Of a stretch of 64,000 bases of DNA, positions 19,708-27,441 are shown one piece after another. Made by a program: the position numbers and the translations under genes. The notes beneath the pieces were generated by a model, which had not been told where the DNA came from, did not search any database, and worked only from the letters and a program-made list of their open reading frames with translations. The stretch's first letter is position 1. Each line of letters opens with the position of its first letter. This stretch comes from Psychrobacillus sp. INOP01 (GTDB taxonomy: Bacteria; Bacillota; Bacilli; Bacillales_A; Planococcaceae), in assembly GCF_018140925.1 (NCBI RefSeq), contig NZ_CP073315.1, positions 3,596,001-3,660,000 on the forward strand, in the 5' to 3' direction.

Positions 19708-20511
19708 ATGATTCGCTCATTGTATTCAGGTATTTCAGGTATGAAAAACTTCCAAACGAAATTAGACGTAATAGGTAACAATATCTCTAATGTAAACACA
19801 TACGGATTTAAAAAGGGACGTACCATTTTTAAAGATCTTATCTCGCAGACTACTTCGGGGGCATCAGGTGCAACTGGTACACGTGGTGGAGTGAATGCTA
19901 AACAAGTAGGTTTAGGATCACAATTAGCTTCTATTGACACAATTCAAACAGGAGGTTCATTACAATCTACGGGAAATACTTTGGATTTAGCTATCTCAGG
20001 TGATGGTTTCTTCCAAGTAGCCGATTCTGATAAACTTACTACTGATATTTCCTATACTAGAGCAGGTAATTTTTATATGGATAGTAATGGTGACTTAGTA
20101 AATGGTGATGGAAAGTATTTAATAGGTGTAGGTTCAGTAATTTTAAATATTCCTACAGATGCACAGAGTATGTCAATTGGTCAAGATGGAACAGTCACTT
20201 ATGTCGATGTGGACGGAGTACTTCAAACAGAAGGGCAAATTGAATTAGCCAAATTCCCAAATAGCGGTGGGTTAACTAAGAGTGGTTCAAATTATTTTAT
20301 TGAATCACCTGCTTCTGGTGAACCTGTTATAGGGGCCCCTCTAACTTCGGGTCTTGGGACTATCAATTCTGGTTTCCTAGAAATGTCCAACGTTGATTTA
20401 TCTGAAGAATTCACAGACATGATTGTTGCACAACGTGGTTTCCAAGCAAATACTCGTATAATCACAACTTCAGATTCTATCTTGGAAGAGTTAATTAATT
20501 TAAAACGATAA
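19708..20511 (+). CDS. flgE: flagellar hook protein FlgE (FlgG-like short form)
   Basis: Hook subunit in Bacillus, called flgG in older annotation. The N-terminal rod/hook motif is LDVIGNNISNVNTYGFKKGR. The central region has LDLAISGDGFFQV, and the C-terminus has VDLSEEFTDMIVAQRGFQANTR plus the final SDSILEELINLKR. At 267 residues it matches the short Bacillus hook protein. ATG 19708 lies behind AAGGGAG. A 15-bp hairpin follows directly after the stop. Confidence 0.93.
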   Translation: MIRSLYSGISGMKNFQTKLDVIGNNISNVNTYGFKKGRTIFKDLISQTTSGASGATGTRGGVNAKQVGLGSQLASIDTIQTGGSLQSTGNTLDLAISGDGFFQVADSDKLTTDISYTRAGNFYMDSNGDLVNGDGKYLIGVGSVILNIPTDAQSMSIGQDGTVTYVDVDGVLQTEGQIELAKFPNSGGLTKSGSNYFIESPASGEPVIGAPLTSGLGTINSGFLEMSNVDLSEEFTDMIVAQRGFQANTRIITTSDSILEELINLKR

Positions 20512-20513
20512 AT

Positions 20514-20554
20514 TAATATGATTCAGTTATTTTAATAACAACTGAATCATATTA
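20514..20554 (+). other. 15-bp perfect hairpin after flgE
   Basis: The left arm (20514-20528) and right arm (20540-20554) pair perfectly over 15 bases around an 11-base loop; the core is ATGATTCAGTT/AACTGAATCAT. No T run follows, so it is not a standard terminator. It may stabilise or process the long fla/che message. Confidence 0.6.
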
Positions 20555-20556
20555 GA

Positions 20557-20648
20557 GCCACCGGCGGTTGTTACAGATTTTGTAAAAGAGTTAATCGTGC
20601 AAGCACGATACAAAATCTTGACGCAATTACGCCAAGGTGAAATTGATT
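20557..20648 (+). ncRNA. folded element in the flgE-swrD gap (copy 2 of a pair)
   Basis: The element begins GCCACCGGCGG. The outer stem AGATTTTGT (20575-20583)/ACAAAATCT (20610-20618) encloses a 10-base 5' bulge AAAAGAGTTA and the inner stem ATCGTG (20594-20599)/CACGAT (20604-20609). A 3' hairpin uses CAATT (20624-20628)/AATTG (20641-20645). The plan is that of copy 1 at 13018-13110. The inner-stem bases differ but still pair, which argues that the fold is kept. Confidence 0.6.
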
Positions 20649-20660
20649 AAAAACATATTG

Positions 20661-20706
20661 TAAGGGAGGGTTGGGCCGTTCCTGTAGTGCCCGGCCCTTT
20701 TATATG
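20661..20706 (+). promoter_or_regulatory. ribosome binding site, hairpin and start codon of swrD
   Basis: The strong site AAGGGAGGG (20662-20670) is about 33 bases before the conserved ATG 20704. The space between is taken up by a GC-only stem, GGGCCG (20673-20678)/CGGCCC (20692-20697). If the stem folds, the site is brought to a normal distance from the ATG. Confidence 0.5.
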
Positions 20707-20925
20707 ATTACTTTAACAAGATTGAACGGTAAGGAGTTTTCGTTAAATGCTCTGTACATAGAGACGGTGGAGTCTTTCCCAGACACGACGATTACACTCA
20801 CAAATGGTCATAAATATGTAGCGTTGGAATCTAGGGACGAGGTACACTTCAAAATTTCTCAGTATTACAAAGAAGTACATATATTATCGAACCCGCATAT
20901 AAGAGGTGAACAAGATGAAGAGTAA
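20704..20925 (+). CDS. swrD: FlbD-family swarming protein SwrD
   Basis: Small cytoplasmic protein that raises flagellar motor power in B. subtilis (SwrD, formerly YlzI; FlbD family). The sequence MITLTRLNGKEFSLNALYIE and DTTITLTNGHKYVALES is typical, with 73 residues. I chose ATG 20704 from the family N-terminus. An upstream in-frame TTG (20671) would add eleven unconserved residues and lies one base from its ribosome binding site. The gene overlaps fliL by 11 bases. Confidence 0.88.
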   Translation: MITLTRLNGKEFSLNALYIETVESFPDTTITLTNGHKYVALESRDEVHFKISQYYKEVHILSNPHIRGEQDEE

Positions 20926-21346
20926 AAATAAACTATTAACCATTATGCTTATAATTTTAGTTTCGATTACGTTAGTAGGAGTAGTCGCTTTGCTAATAAT
21001 TATGCAATTAAACAAAACAGACGAAAGTAAGGAGCCGACAATTGATCAAATTATCGAATCCTCGGTAGATATACCAGAAATAACTACTAATCTAGCGTCG
21101 AATAAATTTATCCGCATATCTTTAAAGGTTCAAACAGATAGTAAAGAGGCTGCCGAAGAGTTAACTAAACGGGATTTCCAAGTGAACAATATTGTGATTA
21201 CGGAACTATCTGAATTGACTCCTGAAGAGTTAGAGGGTAAAGAGGGGAAAGCGATGTTTGAATCAGCATTAAAAACAAAAATTGGTGAGCTAATGGATAG
21301 TGGAGAAATTCAACAAGTTTATATTACTTCTTATATTATACAATAA
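20915..21346 (+). CDS. fliL: flagellar basal body-associated protein FliL
   Basis: Inner-membrane protein next to the stator that supports torque under load. One transmembrane helix lies at about residues 7-29 (LTIMLIILVSITLVGVVALL). The C-terminal periplasmic-side domain includes RISLKVQTDSKEAAEEL and ends EIQQVYITSYIIQ, as in the family. ATG 20915 follows AGAGGTG. Length is 143 residues. Confidence 0.92.
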   Translation: MKSKNKLLTIMLIILVSITLVGVVALLIIMQLNKTDESKEPTIDQIIESSVDIPEITTNLASNKFIRISLKVQTDSKEAAEELTKRDFQVNNIVITELSELTPEELEGKEGKAMFESALKTKIGELMDSGEIQQVYITSYIIQ

Positions 21347-21375
21347 AGTAATTCTTTCGAATGGAGGTGGGCAGA

Positions 21376-22374
21376 TTGGCAGGAGATATATTATCTCAAT
21401 CAGAAATAGATGCGTTGTTAAGTGCACTCTCAACAGGTGAAATGACAGCAGATGAGATGAAAAGTGAACAAGAGGCTAGAAAAGTAAGGACGTATGACTT
21501 CAAAAGAGCACTTCGCTTTTCCAAAGATCAGATTCGCAGTTTAACGAGAATCCATGAGAACTTTGCTCGTCTATTAACTACATTTTTTTCTGCCCAGTTA
21601 AGAACATATGTACAAATTTCGGTCGTGTCAGTCGATCAAATACCGTTTGAAGAGTTTGTTCGTTCGGTACCACATATGACATTAATCAATGTGTTTGAGG
21701 TTCCACCGCTAGAAGGGAATATCCTGATGGAGATAAATCCAAATATTGCATATTCCATGCTAGATTTAATGATGGGTGGTAAAGGACAAGCACATACAAA
21801 AGCAACTAATTTAACGGAAATTGAAACGAAGATTATGACAAATCTATTTGAACGTTCATTTGATAATTTACGAGAAGCATGGGTAAATATTGCGGATATT
21901 GATCCGATACTTACAGAGCTAGAAGTAAACCCTCAATTTTTACAAATGATCTCACCGAATGAAACTGTAGTTGTTATATCCTTTAATACTATTATTGGTG
22001 AAACAAGTGGAATGATAAATATTTGTATCCCACACGTAGTGTTGGAACCGATTGTTCCTAACTTATCTGTACGTTATTGGATGCAAACCAATAAAAAAGA
22101 AGTATCACCTGAACAACTCGCAGTTCTAAAAAAACGTGTAAAAGCAGCAGAAATTCCTATTGTCGCAGAGATTGGGACAACGGATATATCGATGGAAGAT
22201 CTATTGTACTTACAGCTGGGAGACGTCATTCAGTTAAATACTAAAATTGATGATCCACTAACAGTTAATGTTGGAGGTATTCCTAAATTCATTGGTCAAC
22301 CTGGTAAACTAAAAAAACGAATGGCTGTCCAAGTCATTGAAACTGTGAAAGGAGGAGAGGATGATGATGAGTGA
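21376..22374 (+). CDS. fliM: flagellar motor switch protein FliM
   Basis: C-ring switch protein that binds phosphorylated CheY. The N-terminal CheY-binding peptide is LSQSEIDALLSAL, and the CheC-like middle domain contains YDFKRALRFSKDQIRSLTRIHENFAR (in part). The C-terminal SpoA domain is LLYLQLGDVIQLNTKIDDPL. I prefer TTG 21376, which gives the usual M-x-G-x-x-LSQ start behind GGAGGTGG; the in-frame ATG 21361 lies against that site. Length is 332 residues. Confidence 0.95.
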   Translation: MAGDILSQSEIDALLSALSTGEMTADEMKSEQEARKVRTYDFKRALRFSKDQIRSLTRIHENFARLLTTFFSAQLRTYVQISVVSVDQIPFEEFVRSVPHMTLINVFEVPPLEGNILMEINPNIAYSMLDLMMGGKGQAHTKATNLTEIETKIMTNLFERSFDNLREAWVNIADIDPILTELEVNPQFLQMISPNETVVVISFNTIIGETSGMINICIPHVVLEPIVPNLSVRYWMQTNKKEVSPEQLAVLKKRVKAAEIPIVAEIGTTDISMEDLLYLQLGDVIQLNTKIDDPLTVNVGGIPKFIGQPGKLKKRMAVQVIETVKGGEDDDE

Positions 22375-23533
22375 TGATATGCTCTCCCAAGAAGAAATTG
22401 AAGCCCTCCTTAGAGGAACGAATATAGATGAGGAAAGTGCGAAAGAGAAAGTTACAGAGGACGTAAATGTAGAAGATTATTTGGATTCATTTGCCCAGGA
22501 TACACTCGGAGAAATCGGTAACATTTCATTTGGTAGTTCGGCTACAGCCCTTTCTTCTCTTTTAGGACAAAAAGTAGATATTACTACACCGAATATTAGT
22601 ATGATTAACCGCAGAAAACTAAATGAAGAGTTTCCTCAACCGTATGTAGCGGTACAGGTACAATATACCGCTGGACTAATCGGTATGAATCTTCTCGTTA
22701 TAAAACAGTCAGATGCTGCCATTATCGCAGATTTGATGCTTGGAGGAGATGGTTTAGATCCCAAGCCTGAGCTTAGCGAAATTCAGTTAAGCGCAGTTCA
22801 AGAAGCGATGAACCAAATGATGGGTTCGGCCGCTACGTCAATGTCTACCGTTTTCAATAAAAAAGTAGATATTTCACCACCTACCATCGATCTTATGAAT
22901 CTAATGCAAGGTGAAGGAACAGACGCCATTCCAGAAGATGAATTACTTATTAAAATATCTTTCCGTCTTAAAATTGGAGAGCTAATAGATTCTAATATTA
23001 TGCAATTATTGCCATTAGAATTTGGGCTTAACTTAGTGAAGTCATTAATAGGTGAAGAGGAACCAGAGGTAGCTGCTACTATTACAGAAGAAAAAATATA
23101 TCATGCGCCGGTTCAACAGCAGCAATCTATGCAAACACAACAAAAACCTGAAGTACAGTCACAGGCGCAGGTGCAGTATAGTCAGCAGCAATCACGTCCA
23201 CAAGCACCACCAGTGAAAGTTCAGCAAGCTCAATTTGCTAGCTTCGAGTCACCAAGTTTATCGCAAAATGAGTCAAGAAATTTAAATTTACTACTTGATA
23301 TTCCCCTCCAAGTAACAGTAGAATTAGGTCGTACTAAGAGAACTGTAAAAGAGATTTTGGAACTAACAAGTGGCTCCATCATTGAACTCGACAAACTGGC
23401 TGGAGAGCCTGTAGATATTCTCGTCAACAATCGACATGTAGCCAAAGGAGAAGTCGTTGTTATTGATGAGAATTTTGGTGTTCGAATTACAGATATTTTA
23501 AGTCAAGCAGAACGTATTAATAATTTAAGATAA
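22367..23533 (+). CDS. fliY: flagellar motor switch phosphatase FliY
   Basis: C-ring protein that combines a CheY-P phosphatase with a FliN-type switch domain. The start MLSQEEIEALL resembles the FliM CheY-binding peptide. The CheC-like domain has two active-site segments, EIGNISFGSSATALS and VQEAMNQMMGSAATSMSTV. A Q/P-rich linker (about residues 245-300) leads to the C-terminal SpoA domain (LLLDIPLQVTVELGRTKRTV). The start among 22361, 22364 and 22367 is uncertain. It overlaps fliM by 8 bases. Confidence 0.94.
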   Translation: MSDDMLSQEEIEALLRGTNIDEESAKEKVTEDVNVEDYLDSFAQDTLGEIGNISFGSSATALSSLLGQKVDITTPNISMINRRKLNEEFPQPYVAVQVQYTAGLIGMNLLVIKQSDAAIIADLMLGGDGLDPKPELSEIQLSAVQEAMNQMMGSAATSMSTVFNKKVDISPPTIDLMNLMQGEGTDAIPEDELLIKISFRLKIGELIDSNIMQLLPLEFGLNLVKSLIGEEEPEVAATITEEKIYHAPVQQQQSMQTQQKPEVQSQAQVQYSQQQSRPQAPPVKVQQAQFASFESPSLSQNESRNLNLLLDIPLQVTVELGRTKRTVKEILELTSGSIIELDKLAGEPVDILVNNRHVAKGEVVVIDENFGVRITDILSQAERINNLR

Positions 23534-23552
23534 GCACTGGAGGAGACATACT

Positions 23553-23915
23553 ATGTCGAAAAGAATTTTAATAGTAGATGATGCAGCATTTATGAGAATG
23601 ATGATTAAGGATATTTTAAGTAAAAATGGTTTTGAAGTAGTAGGAGAAGCTGGAGATGGCGTTCAAGCAATTGAAAAGTATAACGAACTTAAACCTGATT
23701 TAGTTACGATGGATATTACAATGCCAGAGATGGATGGAATTGCAGCTTTAAAAGAGATTAAAGCGAAAGATCCAACAGCTACTATTATTATGTGCTCTGC
23801 TATGGGTCAACAAGCGATGGTAATTGATGCAATCCAAGCAGGAGCAAAAGATTTCATCGTAAAACCATTCCAAGCTGATAGAGTAATAGAAGCAATTTCT
23901 AAAGCTTTAGGGTAA
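23553..23915 (+). CDS. cheY: chemotaxis response regulator CheY
   Basis: Single receiver domain that carries the phosphoryl signal from CheA to FliM/FliY. The acidic pair is at D9-D10 and the phosphorylated residue is D54 in VTMDITMPEMDG. Switch residues appear in CSAMGQQ and the lysine in DFIVKPF. Length is 120 residues. GGAGGAG lies upstream. It sits inside the fla operon as in B. subtilis. Confidence 0.97.
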   Translation: MSKRILIVDDAAFMRMMIKDILSKNGFEVVGEAGDGVQAIEKYNELKPDLVTMDITMPEMDGIAALKEIKAKDPTATIIMCSAMGQQAMVIDAIQAGAKDFIVKPFQADRVIEAISKALG

Positions 23916-23919
23916 TGAT

Positions 23920-24609
23920 ATGATGAGGAAATTCTCCCTCGTTTTAAGTGTGCTATTTTTGCTAACTTTCGGAATTCAGCCAGATGCAGAAGCAGAATCA
24001 GATTCGAATGAAAGTGTAGATGAGTACTTAAAGAAACAGAACGATAATGTTAATAATGAAAAAGAGTCAGAAGCTAATATAAATGAAACTCCAGAAACGA
24101 CTGAGGAACCCGTTTCTGTGGGTGTTTCTGTTACAGCTTGGGATTATATCAAAATGATTTTTGCTCTTTTGTTTGTTATTGCTTTACTTTATGGATTACT
24201 TCGTTTTGTAAATAGCAGAAACAAAACCTTTCAGACCAATCAGCTAATTCATAATTTAGGTGGGGTTGGAGTTGGACAGGGAAAATCGTTGCAACTTATG
24301 CAAGTTGGTAATTCCATATACTTAGTTGGCATTGGAGAAGATATTACTTTGTTAAAAGAAATAACTGATCCAATGGAAATAGAAAACCTAACTAAAATAT
24401 ATGAAGAAAAAGTAGATATTGGAAAAAGTATTCCATACATATCTGAACTTATTGGTCGCCTGAAAGAAAAAGGAACTTCAAAGACGAAGAGTGAGGCTAA
24501 GGAACCTTCGTTTGAAGAGACCTTTCAGAAAAGATTACAAGAAATTCAAAAAGACCGTAGTAATGTATTAAAGGATTGGAAGACGAAGGAGCGCGATAAC
24601 AATGAATGA
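23920..24609 (+). CDS. fliO: flagellar biosynthetic protein FliO (FliZ)
   Basis: Membrane protein that helps assemble the FliP pore. An N-terminal signal-like segment (about residues 2-24, LVLSVLFLLTFGIQPDAEA) is followed by an acidic linker and one transmembrane helix (about 75-93, YIKMIFALLFVIALLYGLL). A cytoplasmic domain contains VGVGQGKSLQLMQVGNSIYLVGIG, typical of FliO. Start is ATG 23920 or the adjacent ATG 23923. It overlaps fliP by 8 bases. Confidence 0.88.
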   Translation: MMRKFSLVLSVLFLLTFGIQPDAEAESDSNESVDEYLKKQNDNVNNEKESEANINETPETTEEPVSVGVSVTAWDYIKMIFALLFVIALLYGLLRFVNSRNKTFQTNQLIHNLGGVGVGQGKSLQLMQVGNSIYLVGIGEDITLLKEITDPMEIENLTKIYEEKVDIGKSIPYISELIGRLKEKGTSKTKSEAKEPSFEETFQKRLQEIQKDRSNVLKDWKTKERDNNE

Positions 24610-25267
24610 ATTTGTCCAGTTTTTCTCGGACAGCGACCCATCAAATCTCTCCACTTCTATAAAATTAATGCTATTGCTAACGGTCTTATCTTTAGCTCCT
24701 AGTATATTAATATTGATGACGTCCTTTGCTAGAATAGTAATTATATTATCATTTGTTCGAACGGCACTTGCGACAAACCAGATGCCGCCGAACCAAGTGA
24801 TAGTTGGTTTAGCATTATTTTTAACATTTTTTATCATGGCACCAACATTACAGCAAGTAAATGAAGAAGCATTAACACCTTTGTTCGATGAAGATATTAC
24901 TTTAGAGCAAGCGTATGAAAATGCTAGTGGTCCCTTCAAAGAGTTTATGAGTAAGCATACAAGGCAAAAAGATTTGGAACTTTTCTTAAGATATTCAGAA
25001 GCAGAAAGACCTGAAACAATTGAGGATATCCCGTTAACGGTTATGGTACCTGCTTTTGCACTTAGTGAAATTAAAACAGCATTCCAAATTGGTTTTATGA
25101 TTTTTATCCCTTTTCTAGTAATTGATATGATTGTGGCGAGTGTACTGATGTCAATGGGTATGATGATGTTACCACCAGTTATGATCTCTCTACCATTTAA
25201 AATATTATTATTTGTATTGGTAGATGGATGGTATTTAGTTATGAAGTCTATATTACAAAGTTTTTAG
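24602..25267 (+). CDS. fliP: flagellar export pore protein FliP
   Basis: Core subunit of the export gate. Four hydrophobic segments are visible, with signatures FARIVIILSFVRTALATNQMPPNQV and FIPFLVIDMIVASVLMSMGMMMLPPVM (each quoted in part). The 221-residue length and N-terminus MNEFVQFFSDSDP match B. subtilis FliP, with no long cleavable signal. The ribosome binding site GAAGGAG lies inside fliO. Confidence 0.97.
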   Translation: MNEFVQFFSDSDPSNLSTSIKLMLLLTVLSLAPSILILMTSFARIVIILSFVRTALATNQMPPNQVIVGLALFLTFFIMAPTLQQVNEEALTPLFDEDITLEQAYENASGPFKEFMSKHTRQKDLELFLRYSEAERPETIEDIPLTVMVPAFALSEIKTAFQIGFMIFIPFLVIDMIVASVLMSMGMMMLPPVMISLPFKILLFVLVDGWYLVMKSILQSF

Positions 25268-25279
25268 GAGCTGATTGTA

Positions 25280-25549
25280 TTGAATAATGAAATGGTAATT
25301 TCAATTGCGGAACGAGCAATTTGGGTCATTCTTCTTGCATCAGGTCCTCTTCTTTTAGTTGCCTTAATAACAGGTCTTGCAGTAAGTATTTTTCAGGCCA
25401 CTACGCAAATACAAGAACAAACACTTGCATTTGTACCGAAAATAGTTGCAGTGTTAGTAGCTATTGTTTTCTTTGGTCCATGGATGCTATCTCAAGTAAC
25501 TTCATATGCAGCAGATATTTTTGAGAATCTAATACGATACATTGGTTGA
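25280..25549 (+). CDS. fliQ: flagellar export protein FliQ
   Basis: Two-helix membrane subunit of the export gate. The highly conserved VSIFQATTQIQEQTLAFVPK lies between the two hydrophobic segments. TTG 25280 with TTAGGAG upstream gives the usual 89 residues. Downstream it overlaps nothing but is within 4 bases of fliR. Confidence 0.95.
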   Translation: MNNEMVISIAERAIWVILLASGPLLLVALITGLAVSIFQATTQIQEQTLAFVPKIVAVLVAIVFFGPWMLSQVTSYAADIFENLIRYIG

Positions 25550-25553
25550 TTCA

Positions 25554-26330
25554 ATGGATGCAATTTTACCAAACCTTACTGTTTTACTACTAATTATTGC
25601 TCGTGTTTCTGCTTTTTTTGTAGTGTTACCACTATTCTCGCATCGGACAATACCTGCTACCCACCGGATCGCTTTTGCTGTAGTGCTTTCCTGGATGATG
25701 TATTATACCCTCGATGTAGAACCGTTTGAAATAAATGGTGATTATATTCTTTTAATTATTAAAGAAGTCATATTTGGATTATTTATAGGTTTACTTGCGT
25801 ATATCATTATGTCTGCAATTCAAATTGCAGGTGGATTTATCGACTTTCAGATGGGTTTTGCAATGGCCAATGTTATTGATCCGCAGACAGGTTCCCAAAG
25901 TCCGTTAGTCGGTCAATTTTTAAACACCTTGGCATTGCTGTTGTTATTAGCTTTAAATGGACATCATTTATTGCTGGATGGTATTTTCTATAGCTATCAT
26001 TTTATGCCAATGGAAATGACGTGGCCAGCTTTTGGGCAAGAAAATTACGTAGAATTCATTATGAAAACCTTTGCAGGTGTTTTTGCCGTAGCGTTTCAAA
26101 TGTCTATACCAATTGTTGCTACACTATTTCTTGTCGATATAGCACTTGGGATTACAGCAAGAACGGTACCTCAGTTGAATATCTTCGTTATAGGATATCC
26201 GATAAAAATAGGTGTTGGGTTTTTAGTACTTCTCGTTATGATGGGAGTACTATTGGCTGTTGTACAGAAGATGTTCGAAATTTTGGTTATTGCTATGCGT
26301 GATTTAATGATAATTTTAGGTGGTGGCTAA
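25554..26330 (+). CDS. fliR: flagellar export protein FliR
   Basis: Multi-pass membrane subunit of the export gate. About six hydrophobic helices are visible. The conserved GGFIDFQMGFAMANVIDPQTGSQ sits in the middle, and ARTVPQLNIFVIGYPIKIGVG lies nearer the C-terminus. I chose ATG 25554 (258 residues); a TTG at 25542 would add four residues and overlap fliQ. The ribosome binding site is weak, which suggests coupling to fliQ. Confidence 0.93.
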   Translation: MDAILPNLTVLLLIIARVSAFFVVLPLFSHRTIPATHRIAFAVVLSWMMYYTLDVEPFEINGDYILLIIKEVIFGLFIGLLAYIIMSAIQIAGGFIDFQMGFAMANVIDPQTGSQSPLVGQFLNTLALLLLLALNGHHLLLDGIFYSYHFMPMEMTWPAFGQENYVEFIMKTFAGVFAVAFQMSIPIVATLFLVDIALGITARTVPQLNIFVIGYPIKIGVGFLVLLVMMGVLLAVVQKMFEILVIAMRDLMIILGGG

Positions 26331-26331
26331 T

Positions 26332-27417
26332 ATGATTACTCTACGCTTAGATCTCCAGTATTTTGCGGGAGAAAAAACAGAAAAAGCTACACCTAAAAAG
26401 AGAGAGGATTCTCGTAAAAAAGGACAAGTATTAAAGAGTCCAGATGTCACAAGTGCGATTGTATTACTCGCTGTTTTTGTATTTCTATTTTTCTTTGCTA
26501 GTTTTTTAAGAACGGAGATTTTTTCGTTCTTCAGCGTTACGTTTACTAAGTATATGTTAATAGAAACGTTGACCATCGATACAGCAATAATCATTTATAA
26601 GGATATGCTTCTTGAAATGGCTATGATTTTATTGCCAATAATGTTAGTTGCTGTGGTAGCTGCTATAGCTGCAAATTTCTTTCAGTTTGGTTTATTGTTT
26701 ACTACAGAGCCCTTGAAGTTTGATTTGAAAAAGATTGATCCTATAAAAGGTCTCAAAAGGATCTTTTCGCTTAAAGCAATTATAGAGCTATTAAAATCTA
26801 TTTTGAAAATATCATTTATTGGTTCTGTAACTACTTTAATATTGTGGATGAATTTGGAGAAGGTTTTATCCCTATCATTCAAGACAGCTTGGGATACACT
26901 GTCGACTGTTGGCTGGTTAACTGGAACAATGGGGATTGCTGCTTCATGTGTATTATTATTTATTTCAATCCTGGATTTCTTTTATCAAAAGTTCGACTAT
27001 GAAAAAAATCTTAAAATGTCCAAGCAAGATATTAAAGATGAACATAAAAACTCTGAGGGTGATCCAATTATTAAGTCTCGTATACGGCAAAGACAGCGGG
27101 AAATGGCGATGCGTCGTATGATGCAGGAAATTCCTACAGCGGATGTCGTTATTACGAATCCTACACATTTTGCCATTGCTTTAAAATACGATGATGAATC
27201 GATGGATGCTCCAACAGTAGTAGCAAAAGGTGCAGACTTTGTTGCACAAAAGATAAAGTTAATTGCGAAGGAAAATAATGTCGTCATGGTAGAAAATAGA
27301 CCACTTGCTCGATCGATGTATGATCAAGTAGAGATTGGGCAACGAATTCCAGACGAATTTTTCAAAGCAGTTGCCGAAGTATTAGCTTATGTATATCGTA
27401 TAAAACAAAAAATTTAA
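26332..27417 (+). CDS. flhB: flagellar export switch protein FlhB
   Basis: Export-gate protein that switches substrate class after autocleavage. The start RLDLQYFAGEKTEKATPKKR is typical, four hydrophobic helices follow, and the self-cleavage motif NPTH appears in VVITNPTHFAIALKY (about residue 270). ATG 26332 is preferred over GTG 26320, since AGGTGGTGG lies just upstream of the ATG. Length is 361 residues. FliK, its partner in the switch, is also in this operon. Confidence 0.96.
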   Translation: MITLRLDLQYFAGEKTEKATPKKREDSRKKGQVLKSPDVTSAIVLLAVFVFLFFFASFLRTEIFSFFSVTFTKYMLIETLTIDTAIIIYKDMLLEMAMILLPIMLVAVVAAIAANFFQFGLLFTTEPLKFDLKKIDPIKGLKRIFSLKAIIELLKSILKISFIGSVTTLILWMNLEKVLSLSFKTAWDTLSTVGWLTGTMGIAASCVLLFISILDFFYQKFDYEKNLKMSKQDIKDEHKNSEGDPIIKSRIRQRQREMAMRRMMQEIPTADVVITNPTHFAIALKYDDESMDAPTVVAKGADFVAQKIKLIAKENNVVMVENRPLARSMYDQVEIGQRIPDEFFKAVAEVLAYVYRIKQKI

Positions 27418-27441
27418 AGGTAAAGTTAGAGGTGGAAGTAT

